Program-made: the position numbers and the translations under genes | Part shown: one piece after another, positions 33,487 to 44,639 of the stretch | How the letters are laid out: each line of letters opens with the position of its first letter | Numbering within the stretch: the first letter of the stretch is position 1 | The notes under the pieces: generated by a model | Database searches by the model: none | Told to the model about the DNA's origin: nothing | The model's input: the letters and a program-made list of their open reading frames with translations, nothing else | Source: Reticulitermes speratus | Lineage: Eukaryota > Arthropoda > Insecta > Blattodea > Rhinotermitidae | Length of the DNA stretch: 64,000 nt | NCBI GenBank assembly: GCA_021186555.1 | Contig: JAJKFL010000042.1 | Location: 41,639,980-41,703,979, forward strand | Reading direction: 5' to 3'

Positions 33487-34249
33487 ACACTTTCATTTCT
33501 CGCCTTGGTTTTTCCATATACGAAACAGAGCTAACTTAGACTCGTTGTATAATCTTAGCAATTGACAGCTTCGTTAAACACACGCATTTGTAAATTTCAC
33601 ATATTTGAAAAACGTTATGCTGTACTGAAAGTTTTTCAGTGAGGTTAAACAAATAAGTAAGGTAAGTGAATAAATTTACAAAACGAAATCTTTGTCAAGT
33701 TTGCTGTTTTTTTTTTTTAATTTCTAGAGAAGAAAAAACATGTTACGATAGTCTCATGGACTTTCACGGGAATTAGGAATCAGAAATAATCTAATGGTGA
33801 CAGTGGGCCGATATTTGCCTTGCACTCATAGCAATGTTCACGCTGTCACTTGTATTCTAACTCTGGTTACCGTCGGTATTCCCGAAAGCCTCAGTTCACG
33901 ACTCCAAGCATATTTATGTGACGTTCTATCGATGTTGATTTGCTGGTAGTGGAAAGGTTCACAGATGTGAACGAAATATCCGGTTTTCTCTTTCTTCCTC
34001 GCCTTGTGTGGCGAGGGCAAGGAGTTGAACGTCGTATTCTGCAGTGTGCTACAGCTCTGGTTTATTGTCAAATGCAAAGACAGACACGTGAGGGCTGCCC
34101 AGATCGTATATTTTGTGGGAAAGGTGGTCACCCTTCTGACATTGCTTTCACTTTCTTGATATTTTAGTACTGATTCAATTTAATTCTGTCTCAGACTTTT
34201 GTCATATATACCAATTCACAAAAAAAGACTAAGGGCGGATTAAACTGAC

Positions 34250-34470
34250 GTATACTTGCCACTGGTCAGTTAAACCTGTAAATCCCAGTGGTCACTTTGT
34301 GTACCACCATGTATAACATCCATAAATTCTGCATTCTGTTCACAGAATGCATTTATGTGTCTTGTACTGTCCTCAGAACAAACAGCGGTTATTTCCCTAT
34401 ACAGCATTAACTGATTGGTTTTTATAATTGAGACGAAGTGTGTTTACTGCGCGGTACGAATTGGATCTTT
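34250..34470 (-). repeat. Single monomer of the 213-bp satellite family, minus strand
   Basis: Reversed order: 'cccagtggtcactttgtgta', 'catttatgtgtcttgtactg', 'ctcagaacaaacagcggtta', 'acagcattaactgattggt', 'gtgtttactgcgcggtacg'. Confidence 0.75.
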
Positions 34471-34484
34471 AACTACATCATCAG

Positions 34485-34720
34485 TTAATTGCGCCTCTCA
34501 CCGCGGAGGCCCCGTTCTGATCCCACGCCATTGAGATTTGTGGTGGACAGAGTGGCACTGGGATAGGGTTGTCTCCGAGTACTTCGGTTTTCTCCAGCCA
34601 GCATCATTCAACCAATGCTATATATTTTTCTTAATCTACATGTTGATCTTACCATAAGGACAAACGGGCGAAGTCAGGGAAACTTCGAGAAAGCAATGCC
34701 CTTTCGGGAAATACTGGAAA
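34485..34720 (+). repeat. Dispersed SINE-like repeat shared with 1.03-1.33 kb
   Basis: Head-like 'ctcaccgcggaggccccg' with 'gttctgatcccacgcc', followed by the shared body 'ccgagtacttcggttttctc' and 'aaacgggcgaag'. See the 1030 entry. Confidence 0.55.
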
Positions 34721-34889
34721 GAAAAGTACTTTTTTCGTCTTTAAAGGGTTAAGGATCGCTGGTTTTCCTTCACAAATCTAAGAACGTGAAGATTAAAATA
34801 CACAAAAAATGGGATTTACCTGTTGTTTCTTTGGGTTGTTGAACGTGGTCTGTCCAAGAGAAAGCGCTGCGGAGACAGTATGGACTCAA

Positions 34890-35235
34890 GTGAGAAATAA
34901 CATGAGGCAGGAGAAAACTGTTTAATGTTTGGCTTGATTATGTTTATACTCTGCATTTGGCAGAGCATGGGCGGGAGGAGGAATTAATATAAAATTGCCT
35001 CCTGAAAACCTGAAGGAATGAAATCATTTGGTAGACCTAGACGTAAATGTGAGAATACTGTTGGGCCTGAGATGGATCTTAAGGCAGAAGGGAGCTTAGG
35101 ATTTGACTGGATTCGTGGGGTTGAGGATAGGCACTATTGTGGGTTGTTGGGGACACGGTAATGAACATTCAGTTTCTGTACAAAGCGGAGATTTCCTTTA
35201 TCAGGTGAGCGACTAGAAGCTTGTCAAAGAGCAAT
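34890..35235 (+). mobile_element. Degenerate N1 non-LTR 3' end
   Basis: 'catttggtagacctagacgt', 'gatggatcttaaggcagaag', 'gactggattcgtggggttga', 'ggtaatgaacattcagtttc' and 'gcttgtcaaagagcaat' follow N1 order. Confidence 0.65.
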
Positions 35236-37524
35236 CTGATCTATATAAGACTTAGTAAGTTATTGGAGTTCAGACATAGCGATGTGAATTCCTGGCGTTA
35301 TTTTCCAATGTATAAAACGTCTATGAAGAAGAAAATGCGACGAACCTTAATTCATTCTAAAATCGAACACTCTTTCGAAAAGAAAATGTCCGAAATGGCA
35401 TGATCAGATATAAACGGAGCAAATGGTATGTTTTTAATTACAGATCAAAAGTGCGACTGAATATGGTCCAATCTACAGCAGCTTCTGGTAAAAAAACAAA
35501 CACATGTCCGTAGGCTACGTCACGTCCTGTACTTAATGAGTTGCGGCTGGCAGCACAATGGAGCAGGAAGTGTAACGTATTGTTCTTTTGCTATTAAGTT
35601 GCTACACTGACATTTGCAATTACGACCGAAACGTTTCTGTGTGTTGCAAATGAGATCACACCTGGCTTGGAGCTTGTGACATATCACGGAGGTGCCCGTT
35701 TTGAATATCTCTGAAGGACATTGAATATCCTGAGATTATTCCCAGTTTTTCTCATTTTCTGTCCAGGTAAATGCCGGGGTTCATTGCGTGGTCTTGCGAC
35801 AGGTCAACGGCCTCTTCCAAAGCGAGTTCTCCAGAGAGTGCGATCTAATGCTTCCTTTCTTTCAAATTCCAAATCTCCTCTCTTCTTCAAGGTCATCAAA
35901 TAGCTGCTTACGTCTTCTTCTTCGTCTTCTCTTCCCTTCTACTTTTAATTCGATACAGTGCTGTAGAACGTAGTTCCTACACAAGATGTGACCAATCCAG
36001 TTAGCCCTCGTTCGTTTTATTGTACACTGAATTACGACCGCATCCTTTTACATCCTTTACAGTTCATTATTCACTATCATCCAGTCATTCGACACTACAC
36101 AGTCTGAGTCACTAACTGTAAAGGTAGAACTAGGAAAGTTGTTTCTCAGGGAGTAGAGATATAGTTCCTGTCTTTCTTAGTCTCGGCATTAGTTGGACGT
36201 AAGTTTTCAACTTCATGCTCCAGCCGCTTGACCCTCTGGAAATAACCCCAGTACCCATTGAATAGGAGGCTGGGTGGGCCTTAAAGCCGGTCTTGACGTT
36301 TCGGAGAAGAGAAAATTACAGGTACCTAGATAATTCCCCGACACAAACAAAACACGCCACTGTTAGTACACAACCTTTGCACTCATGACGTCATCAGATA
36401 ACATAATATGATGACGTGGGGTCGGTCACTCATATCATCGTATCAAGGGGGCACATGTCATGTGACAAGAATATAACATAAAGGCTAATTAAATATATTT
36501 CTGCTACAGATATTTTCACTCCAGTTTGAATGTTGTGTGGGAGCTGACCAAGGTTTGTTACTATATTGATTAACTCTGTTGGGCCCCATACCCTGTTCTG
36601 TCTAATAGCTGGCATTATACTCAGGAGCACTACAAAAGGGGCCCTTTTTATTGCATTAAAGTTGAGCGCCATATCCCATTGGATTCAGTGCCTATTCGCA
36701 TTCATGTTAATCCCTCCGCATAGCTCAACGCGCACGATGTAGCTAACTCCTGATGGATATGTACGTGTCATGTCAGTTGCTAATTTTTGTGGTCTGAATT
36801 TGTTACTGCTATGTTGTGTTTCTCTGAAATTCCCTTACGGTTTTGGCCGTACTGCGAAATTTTGTGTAGTCGCATTTTATTCTTCTGGTTCTCTCATTTT
36901 CCACTCCGTGCTCTGCATATAAACGCTTCTCAGCCTATTGCCTTTGTACAAAGACATCGAACGTACCAGTGGTCGTATTCAAATATTTCTTCCCCACAGC
37001 GACTTTCAGCATTTGTAATATTCCTCCAGGCGGCAGTAAATGCCAATCATCAAGCTTCATGCATTTCTGCAGTGTGTTTTATGGCAAGCGCTTTCGTGTT
37101 CTCAGGCCTGTTAAAGTTACACCTGTGGTCCTGCCATTGCCATTACATTCTTAAGAACTTCTAACGTTCCATTCACTAACATTATTTACTGTTACTACTG
37201 GGAAGGGTTACTAAAATTCAGAAGAGTGTCATTTGTTTCGTGTCTTCATCCTGCAGCCTCTTTTTTTTCCTTTCTTTATTCCTTTTGTACCTTCCTCCAT
37301 CCTTTCTAACTCTGACTTGTCTTACGTTAAAAGAGTCTACCTGGTTAAATACGTGAGACTAACTACGTGTGTTCATAGAAACGGCGCGAGAGCATTAGTC
37401 GATCTTAACTTGATCCTTATTTTATTCTTAAACATAAATTAACCTTCCAGAGTAGAACTTCTTGTACGAAAGCTAAGAGATACTAACTGATATTCTATTC
37501 AATCCATCACTGTTCCGAACTAAC
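35236..37524. other. No recognised gene apart from an S1 SINE
   Basis: Frames of up to 125 codons (36787-37164) have no domain, no flanking splice pattern and low-complexity composition. Confidence 0.45.
36155..36315 (-). mobile_element. SINE family S1, minus strand, head missing
   Basis: 'ctcggcattagttggacgta', 'catgctccagccgcttgac', 'gtacccattgaataggaggc', 'tgggtgggccttaaagccgg', stopping before the tRNA head. Confidence 0.7.
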
Positions 37525-37590
37525 TAATCAATTACCTCCATGGAGTCCTTCTTGAGAAGCCACTAGTGGCTCAAAAAGTCAGATACTTTC
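37525..37590 (-). mobile_element. Short reversed N1 3'-UTR fragment
   Basis: 'ctccatggagtccttcttga' and 'gaagccactagtggctc' match the reversed end of N1. Confidence 0.4.
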
Positions 37591-37744
37591 ATATTACGGG
37601 CCCCGAATTTTTACTACCGTACTGAAAAAAGTTGCTAAATCCTGGGCCCTGTGTAACATTTCGGGACGTAGTTGTTTTGTGTTGTGAGGATTTGTAAGCG
37701 TGAGGCCGAACCGTAGATCATAGCACGAATGTAATAGTTGAGAA

Positions 37745-38080
37745 ATGCATGCAGAATTTTATGTAGTAAGCATCAAGAGAAGAGACCACTTGGGAGACAA
37801 GGGCGAAGATGGGAGAACCATATTACTGGATATTAAGGAAGTGGGGGTTTAAAGAACTGAGTTGAATTCGTTTAGCTCCAGCATGGTCTAGTAGAGAGAT
37901 CTTGCAAACACGGTAGCAGACGGAGGAATGAAGCCGTCTGGGATGTCAGTGACGTCGCTGTGAAAATCTTGAATTTCGCGACTTAATATGCCGTTGGGTT
38001 CCATGGCGGGGAATTTCCTGATCAGCTGAGGGATTATTGCTTCTGAAGAAGGGACGCTACTTCTTATTGTTAGTCATTAG
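37745..38080 (+). mobile_element. Degenerate N1 non-LTR 3' end
   Basis: 'agagaccacttgggagacaa', 'ggatattaaggaagtggggg', 'gggttccatggcggggaatt', 'cttctgaagaagggacgct' in N1 order. No open frame. Confidence 0.65.
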
Positions 38081-38282
38081 TTTGATACCCGTTTAGATTA
38101 ATTTTGAACCTTAAATTTAATAAGGTCTACATTCATTTCCTTCACATAATGCCGATATAACGTACATTGCATGCTGAATTTAAGCTCCCTGTAAAAATGG
38201 CCTCCGTAGGATTTCAGACAGTAATTCTAGCATGGCGTGTTAACTGCGAGACAAAATTTGAAATGAAGGAGACAAAATTGTG

Positions 38283-38393
38283 CAATTCTAACACGTATAA
38301 TTGCTGTATCGATTTCCATTATTTAACTGCACAGTGAGTTATATAATGGAAATCGATATAGCAATTATACGTAAGTGTTAGACAATGAACATT
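38283..38393. repeat. Short inverted repeat (hairpin element)
   Basis: Arms of about 38 bp: 'tctaacacgtataattgctg...tcgatttccattat' and the inverted copy ending 'cgtaagtgttaga', with a loop of about 30 bases. Could be a MITE or a hairpin RNA locus; no target duplication seen. Confidence 0.65.
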
Positions 38394-38397
38394 GGGT

Positions 38398-38530
38398 AAC
38401 GCGTCTCTTTCCCGGGGGTAAAGCGGCCGGGACGCGTCGATGACCACCTCCCCCCCCCCCCATCTAGTTCCGAGATTAAAGAAAGTGCAGAGCTACACCT
38501 GTATTCCTCCTCTGTGCTTCGTGGTATATT
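38398..38530 (+). mobile_element. SINE family S1, 3' part
   Basis: 'cccgggggtaaagcggccgg', 'gatgaccacctcccccc' (C run at 38450-38460), 'tagttccgagattaaagaaa'. Truncated at 5', directly after the hairpin. Confidence 0.7.
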
Positions 38531-38999
38531 CTAAGGTGAGGTTCACCTTGTTTTAACGCCACTGTGACAGTGGAGACTGAAGACGGTACACATGAACGTA
38601 CGGAATTACGCAGTGTGTTCGGTGCCGTACAGTACATGAAGCGCAAATTTACCAAAGCATGCTGTGGGTTTTCTCTACAGTCACATCCTGGACCAAGATC
38701 CCTCATACGTTTGCAGCTCATGTCGCTCACGTTGAGGGAGCTAATAGTCGCTTTTCGGAGTTTTGCGAACGCGCCTAAAAACTTGTTGCTACTTGTTTAC
38801 AACAAGTTTAAATCCTCTTCTGTATGCATTTATAGGTTCTGAAAGGTACTTTAGCTAATTGCCCTTTCGCAGAACGCTCCTTTAAACCCGTCCCTGTGGA
38901 CCAACATGTGGGGCTTGACAAGTGCTGGATAACTACTGGCTTAGGAGCTGGAGATGCAGGAATTTGACTAATTGAAAACTGAATTTTATGTAAATTATA

Positions 39000-39200
39000 T
39001 ATAAAAATTCAGTTCCCACCTCACAGAGAACGCCATGTCCATTTATAAGACCAGTCTGTTATTTTTGTTTAGGAAAATAATCACTATTTGTTGTGAGAAT
39101 CATACGAGACACATAATTACGCTGTGTACAAAATGTAGAGTTTATTAACATGACACAGTTGGTGCGTGTATTTGCCACTGGGCCTTAAACGGTTAATGTG
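39000..39200 (+). repeat. Single monomer of the 213-bp satellite family
   Basis: 'agtctgttatttttgtttag', 'cactatttgttgtgagaatc', 'gagacacataattacgctg', 'tgccactgggccttaaacgg' match the unit order with heavy divergence. Confidence 0.65.
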
Positions 39201-39284
39201 TCCTTCAACACGTGTTTCTGGTAATAGTGTTATATTCCCATGTGAAATAAACATTTTGGCTTGTCAGTTTTGGGTCATTAAATG

Positions 39285-39665
39285 CGAAAGGGGAACTTTC
39301 ATAATTGGATATCTTCTATCTCAAGGAGGATGAGATTGGCGGGGAATGTAGCACGTATGGGGAGAGGAGAAATGAATACAGGGTTTGGAGCGTCACTTGA
39401 CGAAAAGAAGCCAGTTGGAAAGTCTAAGCGTAGATGGAAGTGTAGTAATAAAATATATCTTAAATAAATAGAGTGGGATGGGGTCGACTGGATTGAACTG
39501 GCTGATGATAAGGACAAGTGGCGGGCTGTTGTATATTACACGTTAATGAACCTTCGTATTCCATAAAATAGCCCTCGGGAAATTTTTTAACTAGCTGAGG
39601 AAGTGTTAGCTTCTCAAGAAGGTCTCCGCTCCATGGACTTAGTTCTTCAGTTATTAGCTTGTTTT
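39285..39665 (+). mobile_element. N1 non-LTR 3' end
   Basis: Frame 39282-39467 reads SRRMRLAGNVARMGRGEMNT and VGKSKRRWK. The 3' UTR follows: 'gaaccttcgtattccataaa', 'gcttctcaagaaggtctccg'. Confidence 0.75.
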
Positions 39666-39867
39666 TTGCCATCTACTAGCACGAATCTCGAATTTTAGCG
39701 GGAATTTATTAAAAACAAAACTTCTTAATAATTGTCTGACGTCAGTAGCTTGAAAATACAGATGCATTTACTCGTGTGGCCTACTGAGTTACCGAACCTC
39801 GGAACTACATAGCACGCCAGTATGCACTAAGTGGCGCTGCTATCAAGAGGAAATTTCTCGGCAAAGT

Positions 39868-40053
39868 CGATGTCATGTCTGTAGTATCTACTGAAGGACA
39901 TGTCTGTAGCACCTACTGAAGGACATGTCTGTAGTACCTACTGAAGGACATGTCTGTAGCACCTACTGAAGGACATGTCTGTAGTACCTACTGAAGGACA
40001 TGTCTGTAGCACCTACTGAAGGACATGTCTGTAGTACCTACTGAAGGACATTT
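39868..40053. repeat. 25-bp minisatellite with 50-bp higher-order alternation
   Basis: Seven copies of GGACATGTCTGTAGTACCTA+CTGAA in which 'agTacc' and 'agCacc' units alternate strictly, giving a 50-bp higher-order repeat. Confidence 0.9.
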
Positions 40054-40077
40054 TCCACTGCGCAAATTGTGTTCATG

Positions 40078-40306
40078 TTTGTGTTTGTGTTCGTGAGGTG
40101 CCCGGTTCCTATCCCGACCGGGACGCAGACTATCCTGACTGGGAATTCTTTTGTGGTTTTCCTCGGTCACTCAAGTGTTGGAATAGTGTCTTAAATTAAC
40201 CCACAACTGTTTCGTTTCCACAACATTTCCTGTTTATAATTCATTATTGTGTGATAATTTGAACGTATATCAAGCGGCTAACTGACAGCATCGTTAAATA
40301 AGTCAC
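40078..40306 (+). mobile_element. SINE family S4
   Basis: B-box-like 'cccggttcctatcccgaccg', body 'gactatcctgactgggaatt', 3' end 'gacagcatcgttaaataa'. The A box is lost. It begins next to the minisatellite. Confidence 0.6.
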
Positions 40307-41884
40307 ACACATACAAACAAACTTGCATTGTTGTAATCTTCTGCTCCTTTTCGTAATTACCTGCTAACATATACGACGACAATTGAAGAAGCCTTAGTCT
40401 TTTTGTATGTGTATTATGTTCGCATTATGACCGATCAGTAATTAGAAATTTAATTACGTATTCTGTTATATTTTAAGAAAACCTGCCTGCGTCTGATGCA
40501 ACACTTCAAGCCTAATTACCGTGCTTTAGGGTGATTGAATTCGGGTGGATATGATGACGAGCATGTCAATAATCTGTGCTCCAAAGTTAATTGAAATTCA
40601 TTCAGCCATCGAGGGCAGATAATGATCTTGTTATTGCGTGGGCAAAGATTGCAGTGTCTCCTTGTTTTAACGGCTTTTATTTATCGTATCAGGAGAAGCA
40701 CAGTTTGCGAAACGTATGTTTGTTTTAGGCAAAACTTCAGTGACTCCCATTACTCGAAAATTCTTGGTAAGAAAGTTCGGATCACAGTTTTTATCTAAGA
40801 CAGGGGAAATAATGGAGCAATGGCGAAAACTACAAATGCTTAGCCTCACAATGTCGCTGGTCACCTGTAGACGCTGCGGTGGGCAAACAAAGAAGGATAA
40901 CACAGTTAAGATTATTATACTGAATTTTGTCCATTGTCCCAGATTTTTTCGTTTATACTGGCACGAATGACGAAGTTTAAAAAATGAATCCTAAATGTCG
41001 TGTTACGTTGTCGCTAAACAACTTTAAATAGAGAAGAAAGGTCTGAAGGAATATAACGCACGTATTAAGGGTCATAGTGTTACAAAATTTTTTATTGGAA
41101 TGCGTCAATGGAAGAGAGACTTGTAAAATGGTTGGGAGGATATACAAGTACTTAATATTAATCTGAGGTAAAGAAGAATTTTGCTGTCTCAGAATCGGGT
41201 TAAGAGACGAATTTTTTTTATCCTTCTGGCTTCTTAGAAGCCGCTAATTTCTCAAACCGCGTCCTGGTAATCATAATGTACATATACACCTACTCAGTTT
41301 TCTGTGCCTTTGTGCCAACACTAACCCTCCTTACTGGCCGGTCCATCTCTCCCCTCACTCAATTACGGCCGTCAGTATTTTATACGCTAATTGACCGATT
41401 TTCATTAAACTCATTATGAACTGTGTGCCGTTTGAGACACTTATTTGGGCATTCTGATGTCTAACTCGCCGTGAACACTGCCGATATGTCGGCCATACTA
41501 ATTTGCGAGCTGTGAAAAGCACGCTAAAGGAAGTTAGTAGAAAGATGGCTGCTCTGTGAAATATTTTCCTGTGACCGTAATAAGAGCTGCCAATGAGTTG
41601 AGACTCGCGTAGACGCCATCTACGTAATACAGTGGGCTTTTTTTTTTTTTACTAAGCAATTTCCAGTGCCTTTAGACGTCATAACTGTTGTTCCCAACAG
41701 CAGTACGTGTTGGAACGAACTACAGACCTTGCACGGTAATAACTTCCTTGACAATAGGCTATGTGCTGAACATTGCCTCGGGCATTTTCTGCCTATCTGC
41801 AGAGCCTACCTGCTTTTGAACGGTCATTAACGCCTCTTATTTTAACTGATAAGTTATTGTAACTTACACAGAATAGTATCTTGG
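40307..41884. other. No recognised feature
   Basis: Unassigned sequence. Poly-T at 41637-41650. Confidence 0.5.
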
Positions 41885-42058
41885 CAGGTTATACACATAG
41901 GTCTATCAGTTATACACATAGGTCTATCAGGTATACACATAGGTCTATCAGTTATACACATAGGTCTATCAGTTATACACATAGGTCTATCAGGTATACA
42001 CATAGGTCTATCAGGTATACACATAGGTCTATCAGTTATACACATAGGTCTATCAGTT
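41885..42058. repeat. 21-bp minisatellite
   Basis: Eight copies of TTATACACATAGGTCTATCA+G, with a G/A alternative at one position. The open frames on both strands (THRSISY, DRPMCI) are period artefacts. Confidence 0.95.
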
Positions 42059-42082
42059 ACGAGTACTAAAGAAAAAAATTTC

Positions 42083-42635
42083 CGTGTCCACGCCATGAAG
42101 GCATAGGAGTAGAGGTAAAGCTCCATTCATTCTTAACCTTGGCACTAAATGGAGGTGAGTGGTTAACTTCACTCCCTAGCCGCTCTACCCCTGGAAAAAA
42201 AATTCCGGTACCCATTGCTTGCACTGAGCTACAAGCCGGAAGATCGCTGGTTCGATTCCCGATTATGTCATTGGAATTTTTCATTTACATAATCCTTTCG
42301 GTCGCACTATGGCACTGGGGTCTACTCAGACTCTAACAGAAATGAGTACCAGGAATATTTTCTGGGGGTAAAGGCGGCTGGTGCATAGGGCTGACAATCT
42401 TGCCACCTTCATGTGCCGATTGTCTAGAAATCTGGGAGCCTCAACCTCCTGGAACCGTAAGGGCCTGTCCAGGTCTGCAGTAGGATTGTTTTACCTTTAC
42501 CTTTACCCATTGCGGGTCTCAGAGCCGGTCTGGACGTGTGAGAAAATAGAAAAATCCCTTGCCCCTACCGGGATTCGAACCACGGACCGCCAAGCCCGCG
42601 GCTGGTCGCTGTACCGACTACGCTACTTCGGTTCC
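42083..42635 (-). mobile_element. SINE family S1 split by an S3 insertion
   Basis: Reversed S1 body at 42083-42218 and head at 42505-42635 ('ccgggattcgaaccacgga', 'gctgtaccgactacgctac'). The halves join at 'acccattgc', which is duplicated on each side of the inserted S3. Confidence 0.85.
42219..42504 (+). mobile_element. SINE family S3, nested in S1, 9-bp target duplication
   Basis: Head 'gcactgagctacaagccgga', B box 'tggttcgattcccgatta'. The body runs 'cactggggtctactcagac', 'caccttcatgtgccgattgt' to the tail 'ttttacctttacctttaccc'. Duplication acccattgc at 42210-42218 and 42505-42513. Confidence 0.9.
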
Positions 42636-42639
42636 TACG

Positions 42640-43769
42640 AGTAGGAACGGAACTGATTTTTAGCCTGATTTCCTATCTCAAAACCACTTGAAGCCTAGTG
42701 GTTAGTAGACCTACCGCTAGCGCTAAGGTGCAAAACGTTTGCATTTAGCCCACACACATTTTATGTATGTGTTCCGTATGATTCCTACAGTAAACAGCGA
42801 TCATGTCTCTGTACACTGCTCACTTTTTGCTCTTTCTAATGGAAGGACGTGTTCTGGGTGAGGTACAGAATTAATCACTTATATATAATGCGGACTAATT
42901 TTAGTCTCCAAATCGCTAAAAAGTAAAGTAGATGTATGTGAGCACCATGTTACCTTTCAAACCCCCACTCAAAATTTGGAACAGCTGATCGAATTTGAAG
43001 AAGTTTATTATGAACTTGAAGCCGAAGGAGGCCACCAAAATCTCTTACTTTCTAATTTATTTCAGTCGGTAAAAACCACAAGACATAATTGTCCTAACAC
43101 GATCTAAAAATCGTGTACTGTCGCCATGTTTGTAATAACTAAGATATATAAATGTGTTTTATACACACTTTGTTTCTGTACCTGCATGTAATAGTCATAT
43201 CAGTTGGCCATTCGCTCTAACCGTCCACCCATAAGTTAAGTATCGATTTCGCGTGGTAACCTTGCAGTTATTTCACATTTTATGTTGATCAAAACTTGCT
43301 TACGTTTCGAAGAAATCCACGGCTTTTCCAAGTCCCTACGCTACCTGCTGTTACTGTCATTCCCATCTGGGAAGTTCATAAGGCCCACATATTATTACAT
43401 TCTATACATGACAGTACAAAGATGGAGTAACTTCCGGTGGCATGAAATCCTTACCAACCTCCATGATAATCCGCAAATTGGATCAGACATTGAACACACA
43501 CATGGACATACGGATAATGTGATACCAAAATTACAACCGTGTATAAGAAGGAACGTAAGCTAAAATACCTGCAGTGACATTAAACGTGAAAGAGTCCAGA
43601 TGTAGGAGTTAATCTTAACATTGCATTTCAGACTTTGGTTGGCAATGTAAGGAACAATGTACTTTATGGTAATACTTTCATTCATGTGTAAGTTATTTCA
43701 TCTTCCGTCTAATTTTTAACTGTGAATCAGTCATTTCAGAGTTTGTGCCCATAACTCCTTCTGTCACAG
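42640..43769. other. No recognised gene
   Basis: Only the satellite fragment at 42740-42860 is assignable. A 93-codon frame at 43282-43563 shows no domain. Confidence 0.45.
42740..42860 (-). repeat. Fragment of the 213-bp satellite family
   Basis: 'cattttatgtatgtgttccg', 'gattcctacagtaaacagcg', 'catgtctctgtacactgct' correspond, reversed, to the central part of the unit. Confidence 0.5.
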
Positions 43770-43780
43770 CTGTAATATGA

Positions 43781-43999
43781 TTTCAGGCTTCCGCCGCGAT
43801 GTTGATGAGATCTGTGCTCTTCTGGGATATTACGCAGCGCCGGGTGGGAATCCTTTACCGACATTTCGGGACAACGTATCGGTCCCATTCTTCTTGGACT
43901 TCTTGACCCTTGAAGATGGGACCGACACGTTGTCCTGAAACGTCGGTAAAGGATTACCATTCGACTCTGTGTAATATCCCAGAAGAGCTCAGATCTCAT
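43781..43999. mobile_element. Penelope-like inverted-repeat element P5
   Basis: 219 bp. Arms: 'gagatctgtgctcttctggg' to 'gggaccgat' (43808-43892) and the inverted copy 43918-43998. The left-side tail, read outward on the minus strand, contains 'aacatcgcggcggaagcc'. Flanking repeat ctgtaatatga (43770-43780) and ctgtaatacga (44000-44010), 10 of 11 matching. The + arm has GAAGA, stem GGAC/GTCC, then GAAACGTCGG (43911-43950), a worn hammerhead-like module. Confidence 0.65.
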
Positions 44000-44409
44000 C
44001 TGTAATACGATGATGATGATAGTGATAATGATGTGGCAGTACAACTTTAAGCCAACCCCGTAAAATGTTTATAATTTCCCATATTGCAGGCTGTAATATT
44101 ATGTGCACGGGCAGCTACACCATCACCTAGAGGACAGCCAGACAGGACGAACGATGATTGATTAGCCTCACAGGTGTCATGTGGGTGTGTAATTTCTAGT
44201 TGTACCGAAATGCCAGAGGCTGACGATGGCACTGTACCGACCGCAGGTGTACTGCATAACACAACCTGGATGACAATTGCGCATTAAGTATTCATGTGCA
44301 TGGCAAACAAGCGAATATCAATCAATCAGCAGTTGTGTTTGAGCCTTGGATTAGAAATAGTCTATTGCTGTCATTATTAGACACATTTTAGTGCACGTTA
44401 ATATAAAAA

Positions 44410-44635
44410 GTGGCCTGGATGATAGGAGTCGATTCCCGGTAGGATCAAGGATTTTTCTCTTTGCCACCGCTTCGAGACTGGATCCGAGATTCATCCAACT
44501 CTCTATCCAATGGATAACGAGAACCTGTGTATGGGAGGTAAAGCGGTCGAAGCGAGAAACTGACTCACTCATTACTTGTAATGTCCAAGATTAACAGTGC
44601 ATGGGGTTTAACCTTTACTCTCTTATGTATGTTGG
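44410..44635 (+). mobile_element. SINE family S1, 5' truncated
   Basis: B box 'gagtcgattcccggtagg', body 'cgagactggatccgagattc', 'ctatccaatggataacgag', 'taaagcggtcgaagcgaga', tail 'ggggtttaacctttactc'. Confidence 0.75.
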
Positions 44636-44639
44636 GATG

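Noticed and set aside
36787-37164. 125-codon gene
   Set aside because: Hydrophobic, low-complexity translation in AT-rich DNA with an overlapping alternative frame; no support.
41854-42126. DRPMCI repeat protein
   Set aside because: 21-bp minisatellite artefact.
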